In this document: positions 41,486 through 50,216 of the stretch, in pieces | Layout: every line of letters starts with the position of its first letter | Numbering within the stretch: the stretch's first letter is position 1 | Assembly: GCA_959018755.1 (NCBI GenBank) | Contig: CAUEMA010000002.1 | Location: 176,348 to 240,347, forward strand | Direction: 5' to 3' | DNA length: 64,000 nt | From: an uncultured Collinsella sp. | Lineage (GTDB): Bacteria > Actinomycetota > Coriobacteriia > Coriobacteriales > Coriobacteriaceae | Translations under genes and position numbers: made by a program | Notes under the pieces: model-generated | Database searches by the model: none | Seen by the model: only the letters and a program-made list of their open reading frames with translations | What the model was told of the DNA's origin: nothing

Positions 41486-43621
41486 CTAGTTGCGGCGTCC
41501 GCCGCCGTTGGCGCCCTGACGTCCCTGGGCCGCGCGGTTGCGTCCGGCAGTGTTCTGCGCGCGCGACATGCCACCGTGGCCCTTGCTGCCTTTGGGTCCC
41601 TTGCCGGCGGCGCCACCGTGGGCCTTGCCGCCCTTCTTGCCGGTGCCATGGCCACCGCCAGCAGTCGTCTCGCCCGGACGCGGGGGCACGGGACGAATCA
41701 GGCAATGCTTGGTGTAGCCGATCAAATCGCGGCGGCCGGCCTTTTCCAGCGCCTCGCGCACCAGCTTGTAGTTCTCGGGCTTGCGATACTGGATGAGCGC
41801 GCGCTGCATGGCCTTCTCGTGCGGGTCGCGCGCCACATAGATCGGCTCCATGGTGCGCGGATCCACGCCGGTGTAGTACATGCACGTCGACATGGTGGAC
41901 GGCGTGGGGTAGAAGTCCTGCACCTGTTCGGGCATGTAGCCCATGTCTCTCACGGCCTCGGCAAGGTCCACAGCTTCCTTCATGGTTGAACCGGGGTGGC
42001 TCGAGATCAGATACGGCACCACGTACTGCTTGAGTCCGTATTCGCGGTTCAAGCGTTCAAATTTACGGCAGAATGCGTCGTAGACGGCGCGGCTCGGCTT
42101 GCCCATCACAGACAGCACGGCGTCGCTCACGTGCTCGGGCGCTACGCGCAGCTGGCCCGAGACGTGATGCTCCAGCAGCTCGCGCAAAAACTCGTCCGAG
42201 GCATCGGCCATGGTGTAGTCAAAACGGATGCCGCTGCGGACGAAGACCTTCTTGACGCCCGGTAGCTGGCGCAGGTCGCGCAGCAACTGCGTGTAGCCGC
42301 TCTCGTCGACCACCATGTTCTTGCATACGCTCGGCCACAGGCAGCGCTTGTTCTTGCACACGCCGTGCTTGAGCTGCTTGTCGCAGGCAGGGCGGCTAAA
42401 GTTGGCCGTCGGCCCGCCCACGTCGTTGATGTAGCCCTTAAACTCGGGGTCGCGCGTGAGCAGCTCGGCCTCGCGCATGATCGAATCGTGGCTGCGCATC
42501 TGCAGCACGCGGCCCTGGTGGAAGGTGAGCGCGCAAAACGAGCACTCGCCAAAGCACCCGCGGTTGGAGCTAATGGAAAACTTGATCTCGGCAAAGGCCG
42601 GCACGCCGCCTGCCGCGTCGTAGTCGGGATGCCAATCGCGTGCGTAGGGGAGTTCGGCCACCTCGTCCATCTCGTCGGTGGTGAGTGTCGCCGACGGCGG
42701 GTTCTGCACCACATAGACGCTGTTGGGGTAGGGCTCTACCAGGCGATGTCCGGTGATGGGGTCCATATTCTGCTGCTGCACGTTAAAGCTGCGCGCGTAG
42801 TTGAGCTTGTCGGCGGCAAGGTCGTCCCAGCTGGGCAGCAGGTCGTAGTCGTAGACCTCGTCGAGCGAGCTGGTGCGGTAGACGATGCCGTTGATATAGG
42901 TGATCTGATCGACGGGTAGTCCCGCGTCGAGCGCGTCGGCGATCTCGACGATCGCGTGCTCGCCCATGCCGTAGATGAGGATGTCGGCGCCCGAGTCGAG
43001 CAGTACCGAGCGCTTGAGCTTGTCCTGCCAGTAGTCGTAGTGGGCCAGGCGGCGCAGGCTCGCCTCGATGCCGCCGATGATGATGGGGGCGTCCTTGAAC
43101 GTCTGGCGGATGAGGTTGCCGTAGACCGTGACGGCACGATTGGGACGGTGCCCCTCCTCGCCACCGGGGGTATAGGCGTCGGTGTGGCGGCGGTGCTTGG
43201 TCACCGAATAGTGGTTGACCATGGAGTCCATGTTGCCGGCGCTGACGAGAAAGCCCAGGCGCGGCTCGCCGAGCACAGTGATGCTGGCGGGGTCAGTCCA
43301 GTCGGGTTGACAGATGATGCCCACCTTGTAGCCGTGCGCGTCGAGGACACGGCTGATGATGGCCATGCCAAAGCTGGGATGGTCCACGTAAGCATCGCCG
43401 CAGACGTAGACAAAGTCGCACTGGTCCCAGCCGCGCGCATCCATGTCGGCCCGGCTGACGGGGAGAAACTTATCGCGGCCCGGGCGCCAGGGGCGGACGG
43501 GCGCAGCCGGGGTATGCGTGGGGCGCGAATCTTGGGCCTTGCCGCCACGCTTTTGCTGCCGGCCGCGCTGGGCATGCTTGCCATGCTGGTTGTGCTGAGC
43601 GTCCTGGGGCTTTTTTGCCAC
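41486..43621 (-). CDS. YgiQ-family radical SAM protein
   Basis: The 711-residue protein belongs to the large YgiQ group of radical-SAM enzymes of unknown substrate. It has a B12-type N-terminal domain (DFVYVCGDAYVDHPSFG), the cluster motif CxxxCxxC in NRGCFGECSFCALTFHQGR, and the characteristic PEHVSDAVLSVMGKPS and FYPTPSTMSTCMYYTGVDP. A basic Gly-rich tail follows. The GTG at 43621 is chosen because GGGAGG lies just upstream; a longer in-frame extension lacks a ribosome site and overlaps the opposite promoter region. The N-terminus is Gln/Lys/His-rich. It is monocistronic. Confidence 0.92.
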   Translation of the reverse strand: MAKKPQDAQHNQHGKHAQRGRQQKRGGKAQDSRPTHTPAAPVRPWRPGRDKFLPVSRADMDARGWDQCDFVYVCGDAYVDHPSFGMAIISRVLDAHGYKVGIICQPDWTDPASITVLGEPRLGFLVSAGNMDSMVNHYSVTKHRRHTDAYTPGGEEGHRPNRAVTVYGNLIRQTFKDAPIIIGGIEASLRRLAHYDYWQDKLKRSVLLDSGADILIYGMGEHAIVEIADALDAGLPVDQITYINGIVYRTSSLDEVYDYDLLPSWDDLAADKLNYARSFNVQQQNMDPITGHRLVEPYPNSVYVVQNPPSATLTTDEMDEVAELPYARDWHPDYDAAGGVPAFAEIKFSISSNRGCFGECSFCALTFHQGRVLQMRSHDSIMREAELLTRDPEFKGYINDVGGPTANFSRPACDKQLKHGVCKNKRCLWPSVCKNMVVDESGYTQLLRDLRQLPGVKKVFVRSGIRFDYTMADASDEFLRELLEHHVSGQLRVAPEHVSDAVLSVMGKPSRAVYDAFCRKFERLNREYGLKQYVVPYLISSHPGSTMKEAVDLAEAVRDMGYMPEQVQDFYPTPSTMSTCMYYTGVDPRTMEPIYVARDPHEKAMQRALIQYRKPENYKLVREALEKAGRRDLIGYTKHCLIRPVPPRPGETTAGGGHGTGKKGGKAHGGAAGKGPKGSKGHGGMSRAQNTAGRNRAAQGRQGANGGGRRN

Positions 43622-43871
43622 GATTCCTCCCGTTGTTAGTATGCTGCACGTAATTGTAACCAGTCTTTTTGGGACGGGGCTAAAAAGACTGGTGGAGTAC
43701 ACGAGGTGTCGGGCGTCGGCGCCGTACCCGCCGTTTGTTTCCAGACTGTGTATCTGCGCGTTGGAGAACTCGTCTCGCGCGCACGCCATGTTGTCAATGG
43801 GTTACAGTATGAACGGCGGCTATGTCTCCGCCAACGCACGAGAGGGTCGTCAACAAGGAGGACGCACGACG

Positions 43872-44588
43872 ATGCAGCGTGCCAAACAGATATCGGAGTC
43901 TATTGAGCTGGGCATCATCTTGGCGCTCGCCGGTGGCTTTATGGATGTGTATTCGTACATTGGGCGCGACCATGTTTTCGCAAACGCGCAGACGGGCAAC
44001 ATCCTGCTCGTGGGCGTGAGCATCTCGGAGGGCAACTGGGCGCTGGCGGGACGCTACTTCTTTCCCGTGGTGTCGTTTGCCGTGGGCATTATGCTTGCCG
44101 ACCTGGTGCACGAGCGGTTTGGCAGTGTGATTCACTGGCGTCAGGTGACGGTGTTTTTTGAAGCCGTTATCTTGCTTGGCGTGAGCTTTATCCCCGGTGG
44201 CGGTTACAACCTGCTCGCCAACTGTCTCACGTCGTTTGCCTGCGGCATGCAGGTTGAGAGCTTCCGCAAGATCCACGGTCACGGCATTGCCACGACGATG
44301 TGTATCGGCAACCTCCGTAATGCCTTGCAAAACGTGGACGACTACATCATCACCCATAGGCGTGGCTTTTTGGAAAACGGCCTGCTGTACTTTGGCGTGA
44401 TCTTTACCTTTGTGTTTGGCGCCGTGCTGGGCAATTGGTGTATTGAGCGCATAGGTCTTCACGCCATTGCGGTGGCGAGCGTGCTGCTGTTTGTCGCGTT
44501 TGCCATCATGTTCATCGACCGCGAGCGCGATTTGCGCTTTCGCTGGAAGCGCGCCTGCGAAGATTGGAAAGACGCCTGCCAAAAATAA
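43872..44588 (+). CDS. DUF1275 (YoaK-family) membrane protein
   Basis: The 238-residue protein has about six transmembrane helices. It carries the family signature LALAGGFMDVYSYIGRDHVFANAQTGNILLVGV near its start and TSFACGMQVESFRKIHGHGIATTMCIGNLRN in the middle. The family is widespread and uncharacterised. AAGGAGG stands 11 bases before the ATG at 43872. It lies divergent from ygiQ, with ~250 bp between the starts, and is closed by a terminator. No partner gene is apparent. Confidence 0.87.
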   Translation: MQRAKQISESIELGIILALAGGFMDVYSYIGRDHVFANAQTGNILLVGVSISEGNWALAGRYFFPVVSFAVGIMLADLVHERFGSVIHWRQVTVFFEAVILLGVSFIPGGGYNLLANCLTSFACGMQVESFRKIHGHGIATTMCIGNLRNALQNVDDYIITHRRGFLENGLLYFGVIFTFVFGAVLGNWCIERIGLHAIAVASVLLFVAFAIMFIDRERDLRFRWKRACEDWKDACQK

Positions 44589-44641
44589 CGGCAGGATATG
44601 GCAGGGGGCAGTTTCCTTGTCAGATAGATCGATAATGGGGA

Positions 44642-44675
44642 GGGGACGGCCATCTCGGCCGCCCCTTTTTGTTTA
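44642..44675 (+). terminator. Terminator of the DUF1275 gene
   Basis: A GGGG-A-CGGCC / GGCCG-CCCC stem with one bulged A is followed by TTTTTGTTT. Confidence 0.82.
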
Positions 44676-44772
44676 GTGGTCAGGCGATGACGATACCAGT
44701 TGTTGAAACGCTTTAACACTTTTGACGTTCTCACGCGTTTTTTGTTTCAAAAGCGTTAGGATGGGACTTATA

Positions 44773-44797
44773 GCGCGGGGCGTAATGGGTGCCCCGC
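44773..44797 (+). promoter_or_regulatory. Leader hairpin and LacI-like half-sites before the alcohol dehydrogenase gene
   Basis: GCGGGGC (44775-44781) pairs with GCCCCGC (44791-44797) just before the ribosome site. Upstream, AACGCTTT (about 44708) and AAAGCGTT (about 44751) form a spaced inverted repeat of the kind bound by LacI-family regulators. The promoter itself is not clear. Confidence 0.4.
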
Positions 44798-44816
44798 ACA
44801 CGATGGGAGGCTATCA

Positions 44817-45983
44817 ATGGCTAATCGTTTCGTTCTCAACACCATCTCTTATCATGGTTCCGGCGCCATCAAGGAGATCCCCGGCGAGCTCCAGCGCCGC
44901 GGCTACAAGAAGATCTTCGTCTGCTCCGACCCCGATCTGGTCAAGTTTGGCGTTACCGCTAAGGTGACCGACGAGCTCGACGCTGCCGGCATCGCTTGGA
45001 GCCTCTACTCCGAGATCAAGCCCAACCCCACCATCCAGAACGTCAAGGACGGCGTCGAGGCCTTCAAGGCCGCCGAGGCTGACGCTATCGTGACCATCGG
45101 TGGCGGCTCCTCTATGGACACCGCCAAGGCCATCGGCATCATCATCAACAACCCCGAGTTCGCCGATGTCCGCAGCCTCGAGGGCGTTGCTCCCACTAAG
45201 AACCATGCCGTGTTCACCATCGCCGTACCGACGACCGCCGGTACTGCTGCCGAGGTGACCATCAACTACGTCATCACCGACCCCGAGAAGGTCCGCAAGT
45301 TCGTGTGCGTCGACACCAACGACGCCCCCGAGGTCGCCGTCGTCGACCCCGACATGATGGCTTCCATGCCCGCCGGCCTGACCGCTTCCACTGGCATGGA
45401 CGCTCTGACCCATGCCATCGAGGGCTACACCACCAAGGGCGCTTGGGAGCTCTCTGACATGTTCCACTTTGAGGCTATTAAGCTGATCAGCGAGAACCTG
45501 CGCGACTCTGTCGCCGAGGCCAAGTCCGGTCAGCCCGGCTCCGGTCGCGAGGGCATGGCTCTTGGCCAGTATGTCGCCGGCATGGGCTTCTCCAACGTCG
45601 GCCTGGGCATCGACCACGCCATGGCTCACACCCTGTCCGCTCACTACGACACCCCGCACGGCGTCGCTTGCGCCATGCTGCTGCCGATCGCCATGGAGTT
45701 CAACAAGCCGGTTTGCGCCGAGCGTCTGGCCAAGGTCGCCGTCGCCATGGGCGTTGACACCACGGGCATGAGCGCCGACGAGGCTGCCGACGCTGCTATC
45801 GCCGCCGTCAAGCAGCTTTCCGCCGACGTGAACATCCCGCACGTCTGCGAGGCCATGAAGGCTGACGAGATCGAGATCCTGGCCAGGGACGCCATGGCCG
45901 ACGCCTGCTTCCCGGGTAACCCGCGCGAGGCAACGCTCGACGACGTCATCGAGCTCTTCAAGAAGATCTGCCCGGCTGCTTAA
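44817..45983 (+). CDS. Iron-containing alcohol dehydrogenase
   Basis: The 388-residue group III dehydrogenase is related to lactaldehyde reductase (FucO) and 1,3-propanediol dehydrogenase, and reduces an aldehyde with NAD(P)H. The nucleotide site is GGGSSMDTAKAIGI, followed by AVPTTAGTAAEVT. Metal ligands are expected in GMDALTHAIEGY and GLGIDHAMAHTLSAHYDTPHG, the canonical D-H-H-H set. GGGAGG precedes the ATG. Codon use is strongly biased to preferred C-ending codons, which suggests high expression in fermentation. The exact substrate cannot be assigned. Confidence 0.92.
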   Translation: MANRFVLNTISYHGSGAIKEIPGELQRRGYKKIFVCSDPDLVKFGVTAKVTDELDAAGIAWSLYSEIKPNPTIQNVKDGVEAFKAAEADAIVTIGGGSSMDTAKAIGIIINNPEFADVRSLEGVAPTKNHAVFTIAVPTTAGTAAEVTINYVITDPEKVRKFVCVDTNDAPEVAVVDPDMMASMPAGLTASTGMDALTHAIEGYTTKGAWELSDMFHFEAIKLISENLRDSVAEAKSGQPGSGREGMALGQYVAGMGFSNVGLGIDHAMAHTLSAHYDTPHGVACAMLLPIAMEFNKPVCAERLAKVAVAMGVDTTGMSADEAADAAIAAVKQLSADVNIPHVCEAMKADEIEILARDAMADACFPGNPREATLDDVIELFKKICPAA

Positions 45984-45990
45984 CCTGGTT

Positions 45991-46119
45991 CGGCGGGCCC
46001 CGCCCGTTAGCCCCAGAATCGTCCTCGGACATGTCGGAGGCCCCCGCTGCGCACTTCGTGCGGCGGGGGCTTTCTCCGTCCTGCGGAAAGATTGCGGGGC
46101 TAACGGGCGGGGCCCGCCG
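45991..46119. repeat. Nested inverted repeat with internal terminator after the dehydrogenase
   Basis: Perfect 24-bp outer arms (45991-46014 and 46096-46119; left arm begins CGGCGGGCCCCGCCCGTTAG) enclose 81 bp. Inside lies a strong hairpin (GCCCCCGC ... GCGGGGGC, about 46039-46070, followed by TTTCTCC) that probably terminates transcription, plus a small GACATGTC palindrome. Confidence 0.88.
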
Positions 46120-46237
46120 GCTCGTTATCGTGGCGGGCGCAGTTCTGGGAAGCTCGATGGGTTGTCTCGCTAGGTAAATAATTGTGCGTGGTGGTATCGT
46201 TGCTGTGGGTTTAATTCGATATGAAAGGGTGACTTTG

Positions 46238-47266
46238 GTGTCCAAGATGGATTCTACGCTCTCCTATATTACTGACCAGCTGAAGGAGCTGACTTCTATT
46301 GCTTCGCCGACGGGCTATACCCGCGCGGCGACCGATTATCTGATGGAGACTCTGCGCGATATGGGGTTTGGGCCTGAGCGTTCCAATAAGGGTAACGTGC
46401 TCGTTGAGCTTGGTGGCGAGGGTGAGCCGCTCGTACTGGCGAGCCATGTCGATACCCTAGGCGCCATGGTGCGTTCCATTAAGGACAATGGTCGCCTGCG
46501 CCCCACGACCCTCGGCGGGCATCAGTGGTCTACGGCTGATGGCGAGAACTGCACCGTCTACACGCGTGACGGCAATGTGTACACGGGCGTGGTCCTCAAT
46601 ACCGAGCCTTCGGCGCACGTGGCCGACGAGCCGGTCAAGACCATCGAGAAGAACATGGAAATCCTGCTCGATGAGAATGTTGACAGCAAGGACGATGTGC
46701 TTGAGCTGGGCATTCAGACCGGCGACATCATCGCTATGGATCCGCGTACCACGGTGACGGAGAGCGGCTACATTAAGAGCCGCTTCCTGGATGACAAGCT
46801 GTCGGCGTCGATTCTGCTGGGTCTGGCCCGTGCCGTTGCTGGCGGCGAGGTGTCGCTTTCGCGCAAGGTGTCGCTGCTCTTTACCGTGTACGAGGAGGTC
46901 GGCCACGGCGGTGCCTTTGTGCCGGCCGACACGCGCGAGATGATCAGCGTTGACATGGGTTGCGTGGGCGATGATCTGGGCTGCACCGAGCGCATGGTTT
47001 CGATTTGTGCCAAGGATTCGGGTGGCCCCTACAACTACGATCTGGTGACCACGCTGTCCAACATCGCGCGCGAGCTGGAGCTCGATTACGCCATCGACGT
47101 GTACCCGCATTACGGCTCGGATGTCGAGGCCACGCTCTCTGCCGGCTACGACATCCGTCACGGTCTGATCGGCCCCGGCGTGTACGCGAGCCACAACTAC
47201 GAGCGCAGCCACATCGACGGCGTGCGCAATACCTACGAGCTCGTCCGCGCCTACGTGCAGCGCTAG
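46238..47266 (+). CDS. M42-family metallo-aminopeptidase
   Basis: The 342-residue cytosolic peptidase of the M42 (glutamyl aminopeptidase/endoglucanase M) family forms large assemblies that trim peptides. Metal and catalytic residues appear in LASHVDTLGAM, SRFLDDKLSASILL, TVYEEVGHGG and SVDMGCVGDDLG, with a final histidine in GVYASHNYERSHIDG. The GTG at 46238 is chosen because GAAAGG lies nine bases upstream; the ATG three codons later is an alternative. It is a single gene flanked by repeats on both sides. Confidence 0.9.
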   Translation: MSKMDSTLSYITDQLKELTSIASPTGYTRAATDYLMETLRDMGFGPERSNKGNVLVELGGEGEPLVLASHVDTLGAMVRSIKDNGRLRPTTLGGHQWSTADGENCTVYTRDGNVYTGVVLNTEPSAHVADEPVKTIEKNMEILLDENVDSKDDVLELGIQTGDIIAMDPRTTVTESGYIKSRFLDDKLSASILLGLARAVAGGEVSLSRKVSLLFTVYEEVGHGGAFVPADTREMISVDMGCVGDDLGCTERMVSICAKDSGGPYNYDLVTTLSNIARELELDYAIDVYPHYGSDVEATLSAGYDIRHGLIGPGVYASHNYERSHIDGVRNTYELVRAYVQR

Positions 47267-47318
47267 GGGAGCAGCGGCCTCGGCTGGCACAGCAGTACCG
47301 ACCGAGGCCGCCCACTGT

Positions 47319-47387
47319 AAGTTGCGGTGAAATAGGGACTGTTTAAGCGTTTAAAACCGCCAAACAGTCCCTATTTCACCGCAACTT
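47319..47387. repeat. Palindromic element F2, copy 3
   Basis: Arms 47319-47341 and 47365-47387 are perfect 23-bp inverted repeats with a 23-nt centre (TTTAAGCGTTTAAAACCGCC then AAA). Confidence 0.94.
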
Positions 47388-47401
47388 AGGGGGCAGTGCT
47401 G

Positions 47402-48775
47402 TTATCTCTGCACGTGCCGTAGCACCTCAACGGCGGCGCTTACCTCTATCGTGCGGCGCTCGAGACCGCGGCGGATGGCCTTGAGGCGATTGCCTGCTGT
47501 TGCCCATGCGCTTTGTGAGAGGATTTCGACTGCCTCGTCGACGAACCCATCGAGATGCGACGCATCGAACCAATCGAGCGAGTCAGCAAATGCTAGCTGA
47601 GTGGAAGGGTCCGGACCAAACGGTTTGGCGGCAAATCCAAACTCCCCGGCAACGAGCACGGCGGTTGGCACGTTGTACCACAGGCAATTGCCACTATCGA
47701 ACAGCGGTGCAGGCCGCATTTCCAGCGTGTCGACATTGCGGATGATGCCGAAGTTTCGCCAGTGGCGGTCGCTGTTGGCCAGGAGGGCATCGCAGACAAT
47801 CATCTGCGACATGGATTTTCTTACCGTGGCTTCGTCAGCCCCGTGTCTGCCAAGAAAGCGACAGTATCGATCGTATGTTGAGTTTCCTCGCTGGCCACCG
47901 AGTGCGTCCCTGATATAAGCGGCCGGCACGTATTCCTCACGGCCATTAAGAAAGTCATCGCATAGGCATACGGGCCCGTCGAACATGCGCTCGACCGTAT
48001 AGGGAACAAACTCACCTTTGGATAGCAGACGCCGATGTAGAGCTGTTGCAACCGCCTCGTTAAACGGTCGCTGATCGTCCATTCCGCATCCTTTAACCAG
48101 GATGCGAACGCCATTGCGGATCATCCAGGATTTGGGGAGCTCGCCCTCGGACGTATTGTCAGGATTTTTGAGTCCGATGCCCTCAAGCCAGCCTGAACGA
48201 TGCTCGGGTGCCGACCGTTCAAAATTGTTTTCGAAGTAATTGAGGTGCTGCCAATTGAGCTCGTCGCAGTCGACCGGTCTTAGCCAATAGCAATCCGAAA
48301 GCGAAAAACCCAGGCAACGAACGGGCACTTCAATACCGCTGTCAATTCCCAGCTCGCGATAGCGCGAGATGAGTCCGGGGCGGACGTCGGGCACCGACCG
48401 GTGACTCCACCACGTGTTGAGTGCTCGTTTATTCACCGTTGGAGAAGAACTCGAGCACGTGCCAAACGGCATCCTTCGTGCATCGAGTATGTCGGCAATT
48501 TCAAAGGAAAACTCGCGCGTTGGATCAAACGAGACATGCGCGACCTCGTGGTCGGCTGACATCAACGTGAACTTGCGCCCTACGTCAGCTGCGGGACGGC
48601 GCCCACGCTTACGGACCTTTTGATAACCAATCGCGGAATCGTACTGAACCATTTTCCGCCCACCGACGATATCGCACGCGAGCGTTCCCGATGCAGCCAG
48701 TTGCGATATACGGGCCTTCGTAACGCCCAGCAGGCGCGCGGCGTCACCCATGGTTATATAGTTGGAAGTATTCAT
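47402..48775 (-). CDS. HipA-like kinase with N-terminal helix-turn-helix
   Basis: The 457-residue protein has an N-terminal excisionase/MerR-type helix-turn-helix (YITMGDAARLLGVTKARISQLAASG, residues ~6-30). Its C-terminal half is HipA-like, with the catalytic segment CDALLANSDRHWRNFGIIRN and a metal-binding DSG in PAPLFDSGNCLWYN. HipA kinases phosphorylate translation factors and act as growth-arrest toxins under a HipB antitoxin. No hipB is adjacent, and the fused DNA-binding domain may replace it. The start at 48775 is chosen for a GAGG 11 bases upstream; upstream ATGs are possible. Base composition is lower in GC than the neighbours, suggesting acquisition. It is bracketed by inverted F2 elements. 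Confidence 0.75.
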   Translation of the reverse strand: MNTSNYITMGDAARLLGVTKARISQLAASGTLACDIVGGRKMVQYDSAIGYQKVRKRGRRPAADVGRKFTLMSADHEVAHVSFDPTREFSFEIADILDARRMPFGTCSSSSPTVNKRALNTWWSHRSVPDVRPGLISRYRELGIDSGIEVPVRCLGFSLSDCYWLRPVDCDELNWQHLNYFENNFERSAPEHRSGWLEGIGLKNPDNTSEGELPKSWMIRNGVRILVKGCGMDDQRPFNEAVATALHRRLLSKGEFVPYTVERMFDGPVCLCDDFLNGREEYVPAAYIRDALGGQRGNSTYDRYCRFLGRHGADEATVRKSMSQMIVCDALLANSDRHWRNFGIIRNVDTLEMRPAPLFDSGNCLWYNVPTAVLVAGEFGFAAKPFGPDPSTQLAFADSLDWFDASHLDGFVDEAVEILSQSAWATAGNRLKAIRRGLERRTIEVSAAVEVLRHVQR

Positions 48776-48844
48776 CTGCTGCATCACCTCGTTAAGCATT
48801 CTAATCGTTAAATATAGCAAGCACAAACATCATAATACTTAACA

Positions 48845-48913
48845 AAGTTGCGGTGAAATAGGGACTGTTTAGCGGTTTTAAACGCTTAAACAGTCCCTAT
48901 TTCACCGCAAGTT
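48845..48913. repeat. Palindromic element F2, copy 4
   Basis: Arms 48845-48867 and 48891-48913 differ at one base, and the centre is 23 nt. It is the reverse complement of copy 3 except for about two bases. Confidence 0.94.
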
Positions 48914-48938
48914 ATGGAGGGGATGGGGCGAGGTGCTG

Positions 48939-50039
48939 CTATTTGATGGCTGCCGTAACGGTGCCGCCACCCAATACGACGTCGCCGCGGTAGATAACGA
49001 CTGCCTGGCCGGGGGCGATGGCTCGCTGCGGCTCGTCAAAAGTCAGCAGCATTTGCCCGTCGGCGCCACGTGTAAGGGTTGCTGCCTGGTCTTTCTGACG
49101 GTAACGGTACTTGGCGCCCACGCGAATGCCGCCCGCATTGAGCTCGGCCTCCATGCGCTCTGCTGGCGCGCTCCAGATCCAGTCGTTGGCCGTGAGCGCT
49201 GTGGCCATCAGGTCCTCGGCCTCGCCCAGATGCACAATGTTGTTGGCGGCATCGACGTCCGTTACGTACACGGGATGCGCCATCGCGACGCCCAGGCCCT
49301 TGCGCTGGCCGATGGTATAGCGCAACGCGCCGTTATGGCGTCCGACCACGCTGCCGTCGCGCCACACAATGACGCCCGGTGCAGCGGCATGTCCGCAGCG
49401 GCGCTCGATATAGCCCGCGTAGTCGCCGTCCGCGATAAAGCAGATATCCTCGCTCTCGGCTTTCTGGGCGTTGATGAAGCCCTGCTCGGCGGCAATGCGG
49501 CGCACGTCGTGCTCTTTGTCCAAGCCTGCCAGCGGAAAGATTGTGTGCGCCAGGCGTTCCTGCGTAAGCGAATACAAAAAGTAGCTTTGGTCCTTTTTGG
49601 GATCTTCGCCGCGGTTCAGCTGCCAGGTGCCGTCGGACGCCTGGCTCGTTTTGGCGTAGTGACCTGTGGCGATGTAGTCGCAGCCCATATCGAGTGCCGC
49701 ATCGAGCAGCGCGCCAAACTTAATATGGCGGTTGCAGATGATACACGGGTTGGGCGTCAGTCCCTCCTGATAGGCAGTCACGAAGCGCTCGATAACGTTG
49801 CGGTCGAAGGTCTGCTGCAGGTCGAGCACATGGTGGGGTATCCCCAGGCGCTCGGCGACGGCCTTTGCATCGGCGATGTCGCGGTCGACCTTACTCATGC
49901 CCATGACGGGATCGGGCGCGGGACAGGTGAGGCGCATGGTGGCACCGACGCATTCGTAGCCCTGGCTTTTGAGCAGGTACGCGGTCACGCTGGAATCGAC
50001 GCCGCCGCTCATGGCGACGAGCACGCGCTTGTTGTGCAT
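48939..50039 (-). CDS. mnmA: tRNA-specific 2-thiouridylase MnmA
   Basis: MnmA puts sulphur on U34 of the tRNAs for Lys, Glu and Gln, using ATP and a persulphide donor. The 366-residue protein has the PP-loop SGGVDSSV near residues 10-17, the first catalytic cysteine in TPNPCIICNRHIKFG and the second in SEDICFIADGDYAGY. The C-terminal domain (GQRKGLGVAM onward) matches. The ATG at 50039 has AAGGAG nine bases upstream; longer in-frame readings lack one. It follows cysK on the same strand, separated by a terminator. A tRNA-Gln and tRNA-Glu with CTG/CTC anticodons are far upstream. Confidence 0.94.
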   Translation of the reverse strand: MHNKRVLVAMSGGVDSSVTAYLLKSQGYECVGATMRLTCPAPDPVMGMSKVDRDIADAKAVAERLGIPHHVLDLQQTFDRNVIERFVTAYQEGLTPNPCIICNRHIKFGALLDAALDMGCDYIATGHYAKTSQASDGTWQLNRGEDPKKDQSYFLYSLTQERLAHTIFPLAGLDKEHDVRRIAAEQGFINAQKAESEDICFIADGDYAGYIERRCGHAAAPGVIVWRDGSVVGRHNGALRYTIGQRKGLGVAMAHPVYVTDVDAANNIVHLGEAEDLMATALTANDWIWSAPAERMEAELNAGGIRVGAKYRYRQKDQAATLTRGADGQMLLTFDEPQRAIAPGQAVVIYRGDVVLGGGTVTAAIK

Positions 50040-50068
50040 GGGGAGGTTCTCCTTGGTGGCATGTGGCC

Positions 50069-50107
50069 AAAAAAGAAAAGCGGCGCGGGAGGCTGGTTCC
50101 GCGCCGC
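50069..50107 (-). terminator. Terminator of cysK (minus strand)
   Basis: On the minus strand a 9-bp stem GCGGCGCGG / CCGCGCCGC is followed by TTTTCTTTTTT. It separates cysK from mnmA. Confidence 0.88.
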
Positions 50108-50216
50108 AGACATTGTAACAAGTTCGGACGTCTCGTGGGGCGCCCCGATGGGATGGGCTCAGACTGCCGGGAGAGAGGAGACCGATTCGTCCTGGGCTCA
50201 ACCTATGGGCGAGGCC

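Larger units (their letters stand above)
47319..48913. mobile_element. Candidate composite element: HipA-like gene between inverted F2 copies
   Basis: F2 copies 3 (47319-47387) and 4 (48845-48913) are nearly identical over 69 bp when one is reverse-complemented, including their 23-nt centres (differences at only about two positions). They therefore bracket the HipA-like gene as terminal inverted repeats, 1.6 kb end to end. The gene inside is visibly less GC-rich than its neighbours. No transposase is inside and no target duplication was found, so mobility is inference. Confidence 0.4.

Noticed and set aside
43622..43789. 56-residue N-terminal extension of the YgiQ protein
   Set aside because: The GTG at 43621 has GGGAGG just upstream, while the extension has no ribosome site and its sequence is not YgiQ-like.
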